A stretch of 64,000 nt of DNA from Hydractinia symbiolongicarpus (GCF_029227915.1 NC_079878.1:26997501-27061500); one strand, 5' to 3'. Shown: positions 11,856 to 23,298, counted from the first letter of the stretch. A program made the numbers and translations. Notes: generated by a model from the sequence alone, not told the origin.

Positions 11856-12349
11856 AGAAAGTGTTTGCGGAAGAAAGTTTTGCATTTTGCGGGAATTAAC
11901 TTTTGCGGTTCGTGAAAATTAATCCTTTTTGCTGGAAAACACTTTTGAGCTTGCCAAATGTGAGTGATATTTTTCGCAGTAGCTTAACAGACCAGATTAT
12001 GATTGAAACAAATGCTGTATCAAAAAGACCGAAATAAAGAATGAATCGTTAAAGCTGTTAACCTAGATTTTCTTTCAAGAGACATTACTATGATGTAGAA
12101 TCCCGTATGAAAATAATAATTCACATGTGAACAAAAAATAATAAGAAAATAATACATCTAAAATACTAATCAATGACGACAGTTGTTTCCCTCTTCTGCC
12201 GATTCTGCTGATCATCACTCGCAAAATGAAAATCTTGCGGGAAAAACTTTTGCAGTTCACTAATATCACAACATTTCGCGGGAATAAACTTTTGCGATTC
12301 GAGCCAAAACATCAAAAAACTGCAAAACGTTCTGCTGCAAACACTTTCT
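11856..12349. mobile_element. MITE with AGAAAGTGTTTGC inverted ends
   Basis: AGAAAGTGTTTGC at 11856 pairs with GCAAACACTTTCT ending at 12349, and similarity of the arms extends inward (GAAAGTTTTGCA, GCGGGAATTAACTTTTGCG). About 494 bases without coding potential. No clear target duplication. Confidence 0.7.
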
Positions 12350-12502
12350 TCCTTTAATTGAATTCCACACTCATTTGAAAAATAATATTAATGTTGAATT
12401 TCACCAATGATATTAAACCTGTAGATATGGGCGATGCTTTTATTATAATTGACACTGACAAAATACAAAAAACAAAAAAACAAAAAAACAAATAAAAATT
12501 AT

Positions 12503-12905
12503 GTTAGCAAGGGGGTTTGACTGCACTGGACTTATCTTTGGAGAGTGACGACTCCACTTCTTACCCCAGTCACACAAGATTGTACCGAGTAGGAAAGATG
12601 AAAAGTTATGGATGAAAGAAATATCTAGTTCCTGCTGAAGACTGTTCGCAGAGCTCTTATGAGGTGACTCAGCTAGACATTTTGAGTACCTTGGTTCAAG
12701 AATATGAGTCGAAACCCATGTACCCTTTACAGAAGTCCTGTCCTACTCTCTCTGTCTGTTTGTTTGTTTAATTTGTTGTGCCAATTACCACCTTGGAAAA
12801 AGGAAGAATTGTGTTCCTTTATATGAGCATATTCTTTAGAGGAGCAAAACCTCTAGAATTTAAATTTTAAGACTTAACTGGTCGAGTTTATCATTGTCAT
12901 GCACT
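12503..12905. repeat. SINE-like composite repeat, single-head copy
   Basis: Same block order as 10081-10710: head at 12505-12570, folded block at 12621-12680 (with compensatory changes in the first hairpin), GTCGAAACC block near 12710, TTTG-rich stretch, and tail block at 12828-12900. Confidence 0.6.
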
Positions 12906-15057
12906 TTGTAATTTTCATTCTTATGGATGATTTATGTATTGAGAATGTGAAAAATATGTATTCAATTGAAAAGAGAAACGAAAGAATACCAAAGTTTATT
13001 GAACACATTCCCCAAATAGACATGGTCTCTAAAAAATATAATGCACACCTGGGTGTTTATTCAAAGCAATACAGTATTTATTAAATGTAAGGAAAATGAT
13101 GACAAGAAAGTTTTTTTGGCTCAAAATTTAAGAAACTAGCCAGCCTGAAAATTTGGAAAGTTAATCAACCAAGTCTTAAAACTTGATAATCTAGCAGGCA
13201 GTCTGCGAAACAATTTTTTAAATGAATGAAGTCTTTTTTTCTACTAAATCATAACATTTGCAGAGATAGCAAGTGTAAAGCTGAAATCTTGTAAAATTTG
13301 AATATCACGCTTAGCAACTTCATAGCAAGTTTGAGGTGGAAATCAATATTTTACCATTAGCAATGAGACTGAAATGAAAAATGGACTTGCTTAAAAAAAA
13401 GTGTTTTTCAACAACATACCAATATCAAATAAAATGCATACACTTTTTTTAAATAAGAACAATTTTATAAGAACAATAAGGCTTAAAATTGTTGAAATAA
13501 GTAAGAACAAGGCTATAAATTCTGAGAAACACAGCAAACATGGAGAAATATCTTTCAGTTTATAAATTTTCACAGAATCAATCGTTGCACTTTTATGAAA
13601 CTTAGATTTTAGGTTGCAAAAATTTCTAAAGAATGAAAATATTGAAAATTTAAGAACAGAATAAGAACAATTTCAGGCTGAACGAGTAAAAAAAATAAGA
13701 ACACTTCAGGATGAAACCCAATTTCCTGGTTCTTATAAAAAAAAAGTGTACATGTTTTAAACATTATCACTTTACTCATCCTTTTTAAAGATATCAAATA
13801 ATTTTGCAACTTAGGTGGTAGTAACCTCTTTTTAGCAGTCCAAACAGCTGCATTATTTACTCAACGTTTTATGTATACAAATATTTATACTATGAAAATA
13901 TGGTCTTTAAGCGTATGAAAATGATTTTGACTTATTATCTAAAGTTGGCAGAAATTTCCAGTTAAAAATGTATAATAAACAAGAAAAAATCCAGCTTTTT
14001 ACAACTTCATGATTTTTTATTAGCTTCTGCTTTTAACTGATCTTTGGGTTAACCATGTGGAAAAGATGTGCAGAATTTTTTCTTCATTCATATTTTTCTA
14101 ACAATAGGCTTTTTTTATTAAAGGTTATTGGATAGCATCCTATGCTGCATCAAAGGCTGTTGAAAGAAAAAATATCCAGATTAATTATATTTCTGCACAC
14201 CATACCATACCAAACATGTCTGAAAGTTTTAAAGAAAAACGAAAAGCTATGAATATTGTTGTAAATTTCTACGTTACACGCTATCTTTGTTGATATTAAG
14301 GATTCTTTTAATAATTCTGCCGTTCATTCTGTATAATTTTACAAACACATAGCACTGGAACCGTAATTGGCAGACTTTATTAATTATTCACGACGTTTTG
14401 AGTTTAAAGAGGAGTTGTTGTAGCTGAATATTTTTGGTGAAAGATAAGAGTATTTTAGCAATGAAATCTTGAAAAGAGTGTTATAATAGTAATCATATGG
14501 AAATTTAGTGTAGAAATAACTTTTAGTAACTGCATATGTAAAAAAAGAAATTTCAGATTTTAAAAGGGTTTACTGTCTCCTTAATGGTTTTCAAAAGTGC
14601 AATTTTGAGCAGGTAAATTTTGCAAACAGGGCCGAGTTTTTTAAAGTTAGTTCTGCAAAAATAAGTTCCGCAAAAGTTATATTATTCAATCTGAGGAAAA
14701 TTGAGTCGATTCTAACCTCATTAGCTATTGATTGTTGCTTAGATTCTTCATTTTGCTAAATATAAAATTTATTTATAGTGCTAATAATGTTAAACATGCT
14801 TTAGAGAGCCATACACACTAACAAGCATTCCATAGTATCAACTTGTAAGTGCTGAGCACAAGAAAATCTTCTTTAAAAGTACATTTAAAAACGAAAGACT
14901 TCCACTAACACAATTTTAAGAATAAAAAATTAATAAAATAAAAATACACACAATTGTGAAAATCCTAAACTATTCTACCATAAGGAAATTCATTTTCACG
15001 AGAATTAATTTTAGCAAATTTTGTGAGTTTTAGTCAATTTCGCTAAAAATTAGATCC
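12906..15057. other. AT-rich non-coding DNA
   Basis: No gene recognised. Repeated AATAAGAAC phrases at 13450-13700 and TTCGCGAAAATTAATT-type phrases at 14640-15050 are of the kind found in cnidarian interspersed repeats. Confidence 0.4.
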
Positions 15058-15220
15058 ACAATCTTGGACAAAATATGTATGGACTTTTTAATTTCCCCCT
15101 TCCCCCCAACTTCAAGGTTGAATTTTGAAGGTCAATCACTGTTTTGGCTCCATCACTGAGCTTGGGGGGGAGGGGGTGTTCAAATTTAATACTTGTCCAC
15201 TAATTTATGTCCAAGATTGT
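15058..15220. repeat. End unit R1 (163 bp, internal dyad symmetry)
   Basis: Begins ACAATCTTGGAC and ends GTCCAAGATTGT. Inside, CCCCCTTCCCCCCAA (about 15096-15110) is complementary, with small differences, to the TTGGGGGGGAGGGGG stretch (about 15162-15176). The unit can fold on itself and reads nearly the same as a direct or inverted repeat. It could be the transposase target, a hairpin telomere, or a MITE in its own right. Confidence 0.75.
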
Positions 15221-15798
15221 GTAAAATCCATAAAAATTTTTTGAAAAGGTAGGTAGGACAAAATATCCATCAAAATCCAAAAAATACCTTTAAAAACTGC
15301 CTGCACAGATGCCTTCCACATTGTCACATGGCCGGCTGCCATTTTTGAATATTCGTGAGCTCAAAAATCATTTCGTGCATGTTTTACATGACACCAAAAC
15401 AAACATTCAAATTTCGGCGGCAAATTCAGTATTGAAAGCGAAAGTGATTGGTGGCAACTGTACAGGCAAGGTCTTTAGCGTGAAATAAACAGTTCCATAG
15501 GTAAAAGAACATAGCCGTTTTATATATTCATGTTTGTTTACATTAGAGCAGAGAAATACTAGCTACTGCTATACGAACCAAAGAAACTGTAAAATATAAA
15601 ATATATAGCTAAATAAAAGGTCTCATAGCTTCTACTTGTAACATAGCTCATTTAATATATTACATATTTTCCCAAGTTTGATAAAACAACCTAAGATTGT
15701 AGTCTTACACTGTGTAGTGGCTTCGCCTGTGACTGCTCCTTTTGGTAATTTTAGATTGTCTTGTATAGACACACACACGTCAACACTAAGAGCGCGAA

Positions 15799-17148
15799 AT
15801 GGCCGAAAACAACCAGGTTGATTTCACACAAAGTTCTGTAGGTGACCGAGCCGCACGAAGGACCTATTTAATAACATGCAGTCAGGTGAACAAAACAAAA
15901 TTTTCAACACGAGAAAGCTTTGGACGATGCGTTGCAAACTATTTTAATTCGGGCTCTGGACAAGCGAAGGTTGACTACTGGGCCTGTTGTCTAGAGCAGC
16001 ACCAGGACAGCGGGGAACACTACCACATGAGTGTTAAATTAACAGGACCTAAGCGATGGAAGAGCGTGAAAAACCAAGTGTCGCAGTCACACGGCCAAGT
16101 CCTACACTTTTCAGATTCACACGACAGTTACTATAGTGCGTACAAGTATGTATGTAAAACTGATCGTGAGGTTTATAAGAGCAAAGGACATCCCAACCTA
16201 GAGAATATCGGCTCTCCCAGAACAAAACTATGTATAAAGTCGTATCGTCAAAAACATAAACTATCTAAACAAAATGGTGCAAACAACACCGATAAACATA
16301 ACAATAATGAACACAACATGAGCAAAAAAGCTAAGGTTGCACGGTTGACACATTTAGAAGTAGGCGAGTTTATCATTGCACATAATATAAAAACAGTGAA
16401 GTCTTTGTTTAGCGTTGCCAATGAGAGACTAAACGCAGGCAATAAGGACTTAGCAAACTTTGTTATGCCGCGTTCAAAGAAAAGTTTGTCCGAATTGGTA
16501 GATGATGCGTGGACCATGAACAGTGCGAAAGTTAATTTGCAGAGGGATTCGTTGACCCGAATGGGATTGTTGACGCAGGCGAGAGAGAGTCCATGTGTGA
16601 GCGGCTGCAATTCGCAGTGGTTACAATGTGCGATGGAGGTGTTGTTTAACAACAGCATCAACCCCCTAGTTTTTGCTGCCAGTGTTTGAAATCTTTTAAC
16701 GAAGGGCAGAGGAAAATTTCGAAATATCTTTATCACGGGCCCGGCAAATTGTGGAAAAACGTTTTTACTGTCTCCCTTGCAAAAAATCTACAAAACGTTT
16801 TGCAGTCCGGCTAATGACAAGTACGCATGGCTCGGAGTTGAAAACGGCGAGGTTATCTTCCTGAACGACTTTTGTTACAACACCGAAGTGATAGCATGGA
16901 AGGATATGCTGTTGCTGCTTGAAGGCCAGACGGTGCACCTTCCAACCCCCAAAAATATTTACTCTGCTGACATTACCATTTCAAACGACATACCTGTTTT
17001 CGCAACAGGAATAAGACCTATCACGTTTCCCGGCAAAGCCCGATGGAAAGTGTTCGAGTTCCACCATCAAATAGCCGAGCGAGAGCAAAAGGAGATGCAA
17101 GCTTGGCCGCGGTGTTTTGCTGAGTTTGTTTTTTCAGAGGATTTGTAG
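15799..17148 (+). pseudogene. Rep protein, HUH nickase plus SF3 helicase, copy 1 (one internal stop)
   Basis: From the ATG at 15799 the frame reads through an N-terminal HUH domain: motif 1 TYLITCSQVN at residues 22-31, HUH motif EHYH at 73-76, catalytic motif 3 YVCK at 117-120 within YYSAYKYVCK. Then comes an SF3 helicase: Walker A GPANCGKT near 314, Walker B VIFLNDF near 352, motif C IPVFATGIRPI. This architecture is that of CRESS-DNA and parvovirus-like replication proteins: nick the origin, attach by tyrosine, unwind. A TGA at 16687-16689, where copy 2 has CGA, cuts the protein between nickase and helicase, and 13 codons present in copy 2 are missing at about 17035. The nickase half (296 residues) is intact. 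Confidence 0.85.
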
Positions 17149-17172
17149 CCTGAACACTTTGCTGTGTTTTAC

Positions 17173-17397
17173 CAACACGTTACCATACTACTACACGTTA
17201 CCGTACACGTTACAGTTATTATAAGTGATAAACCTTAGTAAAAGGAACACGTTACCACACGTTACCATCACATTTTATAAGCTTTATATAACATTATTTA
17301 TCACAAAGTTGACGGTAACGTGTTGGATATAGGCACTCCACAGTCTAAAAAGCACGGTAACGTGTACGGTAACGTGTAGCATGATGGTAACGTGTGC
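17173..17397. promoter_or_regulatory. Iteron palindrome, candidate replication origin, copy 1
   Basis: Nine copies of ACACGTTACC or close variants. Five are forward, starting at 17175, 17193, 17205, 17247 and 17257. Four are reverse (GGTAACGTGT), starting at 17314, 17356, 17368 and 17386. Spacings of 18, 12 and 42 on the left are mirrored as 42, 12 and 18 on the right, all about one centre near 17285. It lies between the converging Rep and transposase 3' ends. Iterons near the nick site are how HUH Reps recognise origins, so Rep binding is the simplest reading. Transposase binding is possible. Confidence 0.7.
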
Positions 17398-17674
17398 AAA
17401 AAAACTTCTGTTTCCCCTATGTGCAATATCTTGAGAGTTTTGTTGTTTTTATAAGATTTTGAAAAGACAAATGCAACCTTCAGCAACACAACATAGATCT
17501 AAACATAAATTAGATGCCGTAAATATATATAAACGCAAGAATCTCGTGCACCTTACTATGAAAATGTTTTTACACAGAAGTTTTCAGTGGTGGGTTATAC
17601 CGTGCCAGACACCAACCTGGTATTTTGAGAACCCCACGTTAAATAGCTGTGCACGGATTCTTGCGCATATCAAG

Positions 17675-18777
17675 TTAATATTTTATTCTCTGGCCCTTGG
17701 CCTTCACCACCATGTCTATTCGCTTTGACATACTTTCTATTAAATTATTGATTATCTCGATAGGAAAATTTAATATGCAATTCTTTACACGTAAGGAAAA
17801 TTCTTCAAAAGACTCTCTGCTTATTTGCTTTGACACAGCCTCAAGTTGCAATTTTTTTGAACAAGATGAAAAAAATTCTCTATTGGGTTTAAATCTAGAC
17901 TTCGCGCTGGTATCGAAAATATTTTAGCACCAACCTTCTCAATTTGAATTCGTGCGGCCTTGCTATTTTGCCTGGGACAGCCATCCATCAGAAACGTTTT
18001 GGACTCACACTTGTCTTGACACTTTTCAAATGCTTGGGGGAACGTCGCTTTCACTATGTTGCCAAACTTTTCTCCTGTGATCGGTCCAAAGTACTGCTCG
18101 CAAATAACTGCTCCGTGGTTATGCGATATCGCAACCATAAAGTTTGCGTTCCTCGATCCCTCTTTTTTCCCTTTTGCAACGCAACCAAGCAGTAGTCCCT
18201 CGCCAATTCTACGCCATTCTCGAGCTTTTGGTGCACGCGCTTGGTCCATTGGGTTGACCTTGTGCTCAAACCCTTTTCCATCGAGATAAAAAGAAATGGT
18301 GCGGTTCCAAAATTCCTGCCCACGGTTTACTGCCTTAATTTTCCGAGCAAACTTCATACGCAACTGTGTGTCCTTTAATGACATTAGTCCCTTTTTCCTT
18401 GACATCAGGTACTTAAAGCCACTTCTTGCCAATGTACGTCTTATCGTTCTGTTTGATACCTTGTTTACGCCTGATTCCACTTGCACGCGTGCAGATGTGA
18501 AGGAACCTTCTCCTCGTAGCTTGTAGACAGAGCGGATCACGCTGCGGTTGTCTTGTACAGTCAGTTTCCGTGGTCGGCCTTTGTTGCACTTGCGTTTGTC
18601 GGCAACGGGCTCGCCATTAATTGATTTCTTTGTATGGATATAAATAGCACCTTTGCAGTATTGCGGGAACATTTGTAGCAGGGCTTTTCCTCTCACACCA
18701 CCCAACTGATATGCCGTTCTGATTTGACACGAGTGCTCCAAAGGGATCTTACAGCGGCGTTCTTGTTTATTTTGCAT
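17675..18777 (-). pseudogene. Tc1-type DD34E transposase, copy 1 (C-terminal frameshift)
   Basis: The open frame 18777-17821 gives 318 residues: N-terminal helix-turn-helix region (about 10-75), a GRPRK motif at 67-71, second DNA-binding part to about 125, then the catalytic core with D166 (FYLDGKG), D265 (FLMDGCP) and E300 (LDLNPIENFF). The spacing of 34 residues between the last two is diagnostic of Tc1. After LRLCQSK a TAA ends the frame, but the typical Tc1 tail (NFPIEIINNLIESMSKR, ending VKAKGQRIKY) continues at once in another frame to 17675. The lesion is the same in copy 2. It should cut and join element ends. Without the tail it may still be active, since the catalytic triad is complete. 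Confidence 0.8.
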
Positions 18778-18785
18778 TTTTGTTT

Positions 18786-19195
18786 TGACCTGTTATGAGA
18801 AACTTGTCTTATTTATATTTTGTTGCAGGATATTATGTGTTATTGATAAAGCACTGAAAGTTTATAGATGTAAACGACTTAATACAAATAAATTGAGAGA
18901 AGATATCTTAGTGAACTTCAAAAAACTTTATGTCATTACTCGAACCCACATCAACACGAAGAACTTGTATAAGAACACTAAACGCATTATTCAGTTTGCT
19001 TGTCAGTTTTATAGGAGGAAAAATACGAGAAAATTTAAGAAACACAAGAAAATTATTGAAACTTTTTGGCAGTTATGGAATATTAAAACCAAGGCATGAA
19101 GCCGAAGTGGCCTAGCTAGCAACTTATCTCATGGACAATCAAAAGCTTGCACGTAAACAAACCAACCAAAATTGACTAAGTCTTCAAAATTAGAG
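18786..19195. other. Element DNA between transposase start and R2
   Basis: About 400 bases conserved in both copies, upstream of the transposase ATG and likely holding its promoter. A plus-strand frame of 104 codons (18785-19099) is conserved only because the DNA is, and copy 2 ends it differently. Confidence 0.4.
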
Positions 19196-19358
19196 ACAAT
19201 CTTGGACAAAATATGTATGGACTTTTTAATTTCCCCCTTCCCCCCAACTTCAAGGTTGAATTTTGAAGGTCAATCACTGTTTTGGCTCCAACACTGAGCT
19301 TGGGGGGAAGGGGGTGTTCAAATTTAATACTTGTCCACTAATTCATGTCCAAGATTGT
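19196..19358. repeat. End unit R2, shared by the two copies
   Basis: Nearly identical to R1 and R3. It is the only copy at the junction of the two tandem elements. Flanking bases are GAG before and CT after, unlike the outer flanks. Confidence 0.8.
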
Positions 19359-19868
19359 CTAAAATCCATAAAAAATTTTTGAAAAGGTAGGTAGGACAAA
19401 ATATCCATCAAAATCCAAAAAATACCTTTAAAAACTGCCTGCACAGATGCCTTCCACATTGTCACATGGCCGGCTGCCATTTTTGAATATTCGTGAGCTC
19501 AAAAATCATTTCGTGCATGTTTTACATGACACCAAAACAAACATTCAAATTTCGGCGGCAAATTCAGTATTGAAAGCGAAAGTGATTGGTGGCAACTGTA
19601 CAGGCAAGGTCTTTAGCGTGAAATAAACAGTTCCATAGGTAAAAGAACATAGCCGTTTTATATATTCATGTTTGTTTACATTAGAGAAGGTCTCTTAGCT
19701 TCTACTTGTAACATAGTTCATTTAATATATTACATATTTTCCCTAGTTTGATAAAACAACCTAAGATTGTAGTATTACACTGTGTAGTGGCTTCGCCTAT
19801 GACTGCTCCTTTTGGTAATTTTAGATTGTCTTGTATAGACACACACACGTCAACACTAAGAGCGCGAA

Positions 19869-21128
19869 ATGGCCGAAAACAACCAGGTTGATTTCACACA
19901 AAGTTCTGTAGGTGACCGAGCCGCACGAAGGACATATTTAATAACATGCAGTCAGGTGAACAAAACAAAATTTCCAACACGAGAAAGCTTCGGACGATGC
20001 GTTGCAAACTATTTTAATTCGGGCTCTGGACAAGCGAAGGTTGACTACTGGGCCTGTTGTCTAGAGCAGCACCAGGACAGCGGGGAGCACTACCACATGA
20101 GTGTTAAATTAACAGGACCTAAGCGATGGAAGAGCGTGAAAAACCAAGTGTCGCAGTCACACGGCCAAGTCCTACACTTTTCAGATTCACACGACAGTTA
20201 CTATAGTGCGTAAAATGGTGCAAACAACACCGATAAACATAACAATAATGAACACAACATGAGCAAAAAAGCTAAGGTTGCACGGTTGACACATTTAGAA
20301 GTAGGGGAGTTTATCATTGCACATAATATAAAAACAGTGAAGTCTTTGTTTAGCGTTGCCAATGAGAGACTGAACGCAGGCAATAAGGACTTAGCAAACT
20401 TTGTTATGCCGCGTTCAAAGAAAAGTTTGTCCGAATTGGTAGATGATGCGTGGATCATGAACAGTGCGAAAGTTGATTTGCAGAGGGATTCGTTGACCCG
20501 AATGGGGTTGTTGACGCAGGCGAGAGAGAGTCCATGTGTGAGCGGCTGCAATTCGCAGTGGTTACAATGTGCGATGGAGGTGTTGTTTAACAACAGCATC
20601 AACACCCTAGTTTTTGCTGCCAGTGTTCGAAATCTTTTAACGAAGGGCAGAGGAAAATTTCGAAATATCTTTATCACGGGCCCGGCAAATTGTGGAAAAA
20701 CGTTTTTACTGTCTCCCTTGCAAAAAATCTACAAAACGTTTTGCAGTCCGGCTAATGACAAGTACGCATGGCTCGGAGTTGAAAACAGCGAGGTTATCTT
20801 CCTGAACGACTTTCGTTACAACACCGAAGTGATAGCATGGAAGGAGATGCTGTTGCTGCTTGAAGGCCAGACGGTGCACCTTCCAACCCCCAAAAATATT
20901 TACTCTGCTGACATTACCATTTCAAACGACATACCTGTTTTCGCAACAGGAATAAGACCTATCACGTTTCCCGGCAAATACAACACAACAGACGATCGGG
21001 AAAACGAGATGATGGCTGCCCGATGGAAAGTGTTCGAGTTCCACCATCAAATAGCCGAGCGAGAGCAAAAGTAGATGCAAGCTTGTCCGCGGTGTTTTGC
21101 TGAGTTTGTTTTTTCAGAGGATTTGTAG
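19869..21128 (+). pseudogene. Rep protein, copy 2 (43-codon deletion removes the catalytic tyrosine)
   Basis: Same start and HUH motif as copy 1, but 129 bases matching 16142-16270 of copy 1 are absent. The deletion is in phase, removes YKYVCK and the following residues, and creates a TAA at the junction (20211-20213). The same frame then stays open from 20214, with an internal ATG at 20259, through an uninterrupted SF3 helicase (GPANCGKT, VIFLND, FATGIRPI) to a TAG at 21072-21074, where copy 1 has GAG. Copy 2 thus keeps an open helicase and lacks a nickase, the reverse of copy 1. Confidence 0.85.
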
Positions 21129-21152
21129 CCTGAACACTTTGCTGTGTTTTAC

Positions 21153-21377
21153 CAACACGTTACCATACTACTACACGTTACCGTACACGTTACAGTTATT
21201 ATAAGTGATAAACCTTAGTGAAAGGAACACGTTACCACACGTTAACATCACATTTTATAAGCTTTATATAACATTATTTATCACAAAGTTGACGGTAACG
21301 TGTTGGAAATAGGCACTCCACAGTCTAAAAAGCACGGTAACGTGTACGGTAACGTGTAGCATGATGGTAATGTGTGC
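21153..21377. promoter_or_regulatory. Iteron palindrome, copy 2
   Basis: Same nine sites and mirrored spacings as copy 1, shifted by 3980 bases (centre near 21265). Two sites carry single changes (ACACGTTAAC near 21237, GGTAATGTGT near 21366). The other sites are intact. Confidence 0.7.
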
Positions 21378-21654
21378 AAAAAAACTTCTGTTTCCCTTAT
21401 GTGCAATATCTTGAGAGTTTTGTTGTTTTTATAAGATTTTGAAAAGACAAATGCAACCTTCAGCAACACAACATAGATCTAAACATAAATTAGATGCCGT
21501 AAATATATATAAACGCAAGAATCTCGTGCACCTTACTATGAAAATTTTTTTACACAGAAGTTTTCAGTGGTGGGTTATACCGTGCCAGACACCAACCTGG
21601 TATTTTGAGAACCCCACGTTAAATAGCTGTGCACGGATTCTTGCGCATATCAAG

Positions 21655-22757
21655 TTAATATTTTATTCTCTGGCCCTTGGCCTTCACCACCATGTCTATT
21701 CGCTTTGACATACTTTCTATTAAATTATTGATTATCTCGATAGGAAAATTTAATATGCAATTCTTTACACGTAAGGAAAATTCTTCAAAAGACTCTCTGC
21801 TTATTTGCTTTGACACAGCCTCAAGTTGCAATTTTTTTGAACAAGATGAAAAAAATTCTCTATTGGGTTTAAATCTGGACTTCGCGCTGGTATCGAAAAT
21901 ATTTTAGCACCAACCTTCTCAATTTGAATTCGTGCGGCCTTGCTATTTTGCCTGGGACAGCCATCCATCAGAAACGTTTTGGACTCACACTTGTCTTGAC
22001 ACTTTTCAAATGCTTGGGGGAATGTCGCTTTCACTATGTTGCCAAACTTTTCTCCTGTGATCGGTCCAAAGTACTGCTCGCAAATAACTGCTCCGTGGTT
22101 ATGCGATATCGCAACCATAAAGTTTGCGTTCCTCGATCCCTCTTTTTTCCCTTTTGCAACGCAACCAAGCCGTAGTCCCTCGCCAATTCTACGCCATTCT
22201 CGACCTTTTGGTGCACGCGCTTGGTCCATTGGGTTGACCTTGTGCTCAAACCCTTTTCCATCGAGATAAAAAGAAATGGTGCGGTTCCAAAATTCTTGCC
22301 CACGCTTTACTGCCTTAATTTTCCGAGCAAACTTCATACGCAACTGTGTGTCCTTTAATGACATTAGTTCCTTTTTCCTTGACTGCAGGTACTTAAAGCC
22401 ACTTCTTGCCAATGTACGTCTTATCGTTCTGTTTGATACCTTGTTTACGCCTGATTCCACTTGCACGCGTGCAGATGTGAAGGAACCTTCTCCTCGTAGC
22501 TTGTAGACAGAGCGGATCACGCTGCGGTTGTCTTGTATAGTCAGTTTCCGTGGTCGGCCTTTGTTGCACTTGCGTTTGTCGGCAACGGGCTCGCCATTAA
22601 TTGATTTCTTTGCATGGATATAAATAGCACCTTTGCAGTATTGCGGGAACATTTGTAGCAGGGCTTTTCCTCTCACACCACCCAACTGATATGCCGTTCT
22701 GATTTGACACGAGTGCTCCAAAGGGATCTTACAGCGGCGTTCTTGTTTATTTTGCAT
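21655..22757 (-). pseudogene. Tc1-type DD34E transposase, copy 2 (same C-terminal frameshift)
   Basis: 318-residue frame at 22757-21801 with the same catalytic D166, D265, E300. A few substitutions relative to copy 1 (for example SPDLNPIENFF instead of SLDLNPIENFF, the former being the family consensus). The TAA after LRLCQSK and the continuation of the tail in another frame to 21655 are identical to copy 1. Confidence 0.8.
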
Positions 22758-23015
22758 TTTTGTTTTGACCTGTTATGAGAAACTTGTCTTATTTAAATTT
22801 TGTTGCAGGATATTATGTGTTATTGATAAAGCACTGATAGCTTATAGATGTAAACGACTTAATACATATAAATTGAGAGAAGATATCTTAGTGAACTTCA
22901 AAAAACTTTATGTCATTACTCGAACCCACATCAACACGAAGAACTTGTATAAGAACACTAAACGCATTATTCAGTTTGCTTGTCAGTTTTATAGGAGAAA
23001 AAATACGAGAAAATT

Positions 23016-23140
23016 ATCAAAACTTTCAAAACTTGATGTAGCGACTCTGCCCCCCTCTAAGAAAGCATTTATATAAGAAAATGTTTTGTTTGTTTGTTTG
23101 TTTGTTTGTTTGTTTGTTTGTTTGTTTGTTTGTTTACATA
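23016..23140. repeat. Insertion specific to copy 2 with a TTTG microsatellite
   Basis: About 123 bases absent from copy 1. It begins CAAAACTTTCAAAACTTG and ends in roughly a dozen TTTG units (23087-23137). The microsatellite is consistent with the 3' end of a small retroposed insertion. Confidence 0.6.
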
Positions 23141-23298
23141 AGAAACACAAGAAAATTATTGAAACTTTTTGGCAGTTATGGAATATTAAAACCAAGGCAT
23201 GAAGCCGAAGTGGCCTAGCTAGCAACTTATCTCATGGACAATCAAAAGCTTGCACGTAAACAAACCAACCAAAATTGACTAAGTCTTCAAAATTAAAG

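Larger units (their letters stand above)
15058..19358. mobile_element. Rep-plus-Tc1-transposase element, copy 1
   Basis: The unit runs from end unit R1 (15058-15220) to R2 (19196-19358). It carries a HUH/SF3 Rep gene on the plus strand, a 221-bp iteron palindrome, and a convergent DD34E transposase on the minus strand. Copy 2 follows directly and shares R2. Compared with copy 2, copy 1 has about 70 extra bases at 15547-15617, lacks 39 bases in the Rep helicase, and lacks a roughly 123-base insertion near its right end. I know of no named family with this gene pair, but could not search. Confidence 0.8.

Noticed and set aside
16142-16270. 129-base difference between Rep copies as a spliced intron
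   Set aside because: It lacks a GT-AG layout and encodes the catalytic YVCK motif, so it is coding sequence deleted from copy 2.
16248-16736. 162-codon minus-strand frame opposite Rep, also at 20201-20677
   Set aside because: Shadow of the Rep gene. It has no features of its own and its extent changes with Rep mutations.
17459-17927. Plus-strand frames of 89 and 76 codons after the iterons, conserved in both copies
   Set aside because: They overlap the transposase 3' part on the other strand, and the copies are too similar for conservation to mean anything.
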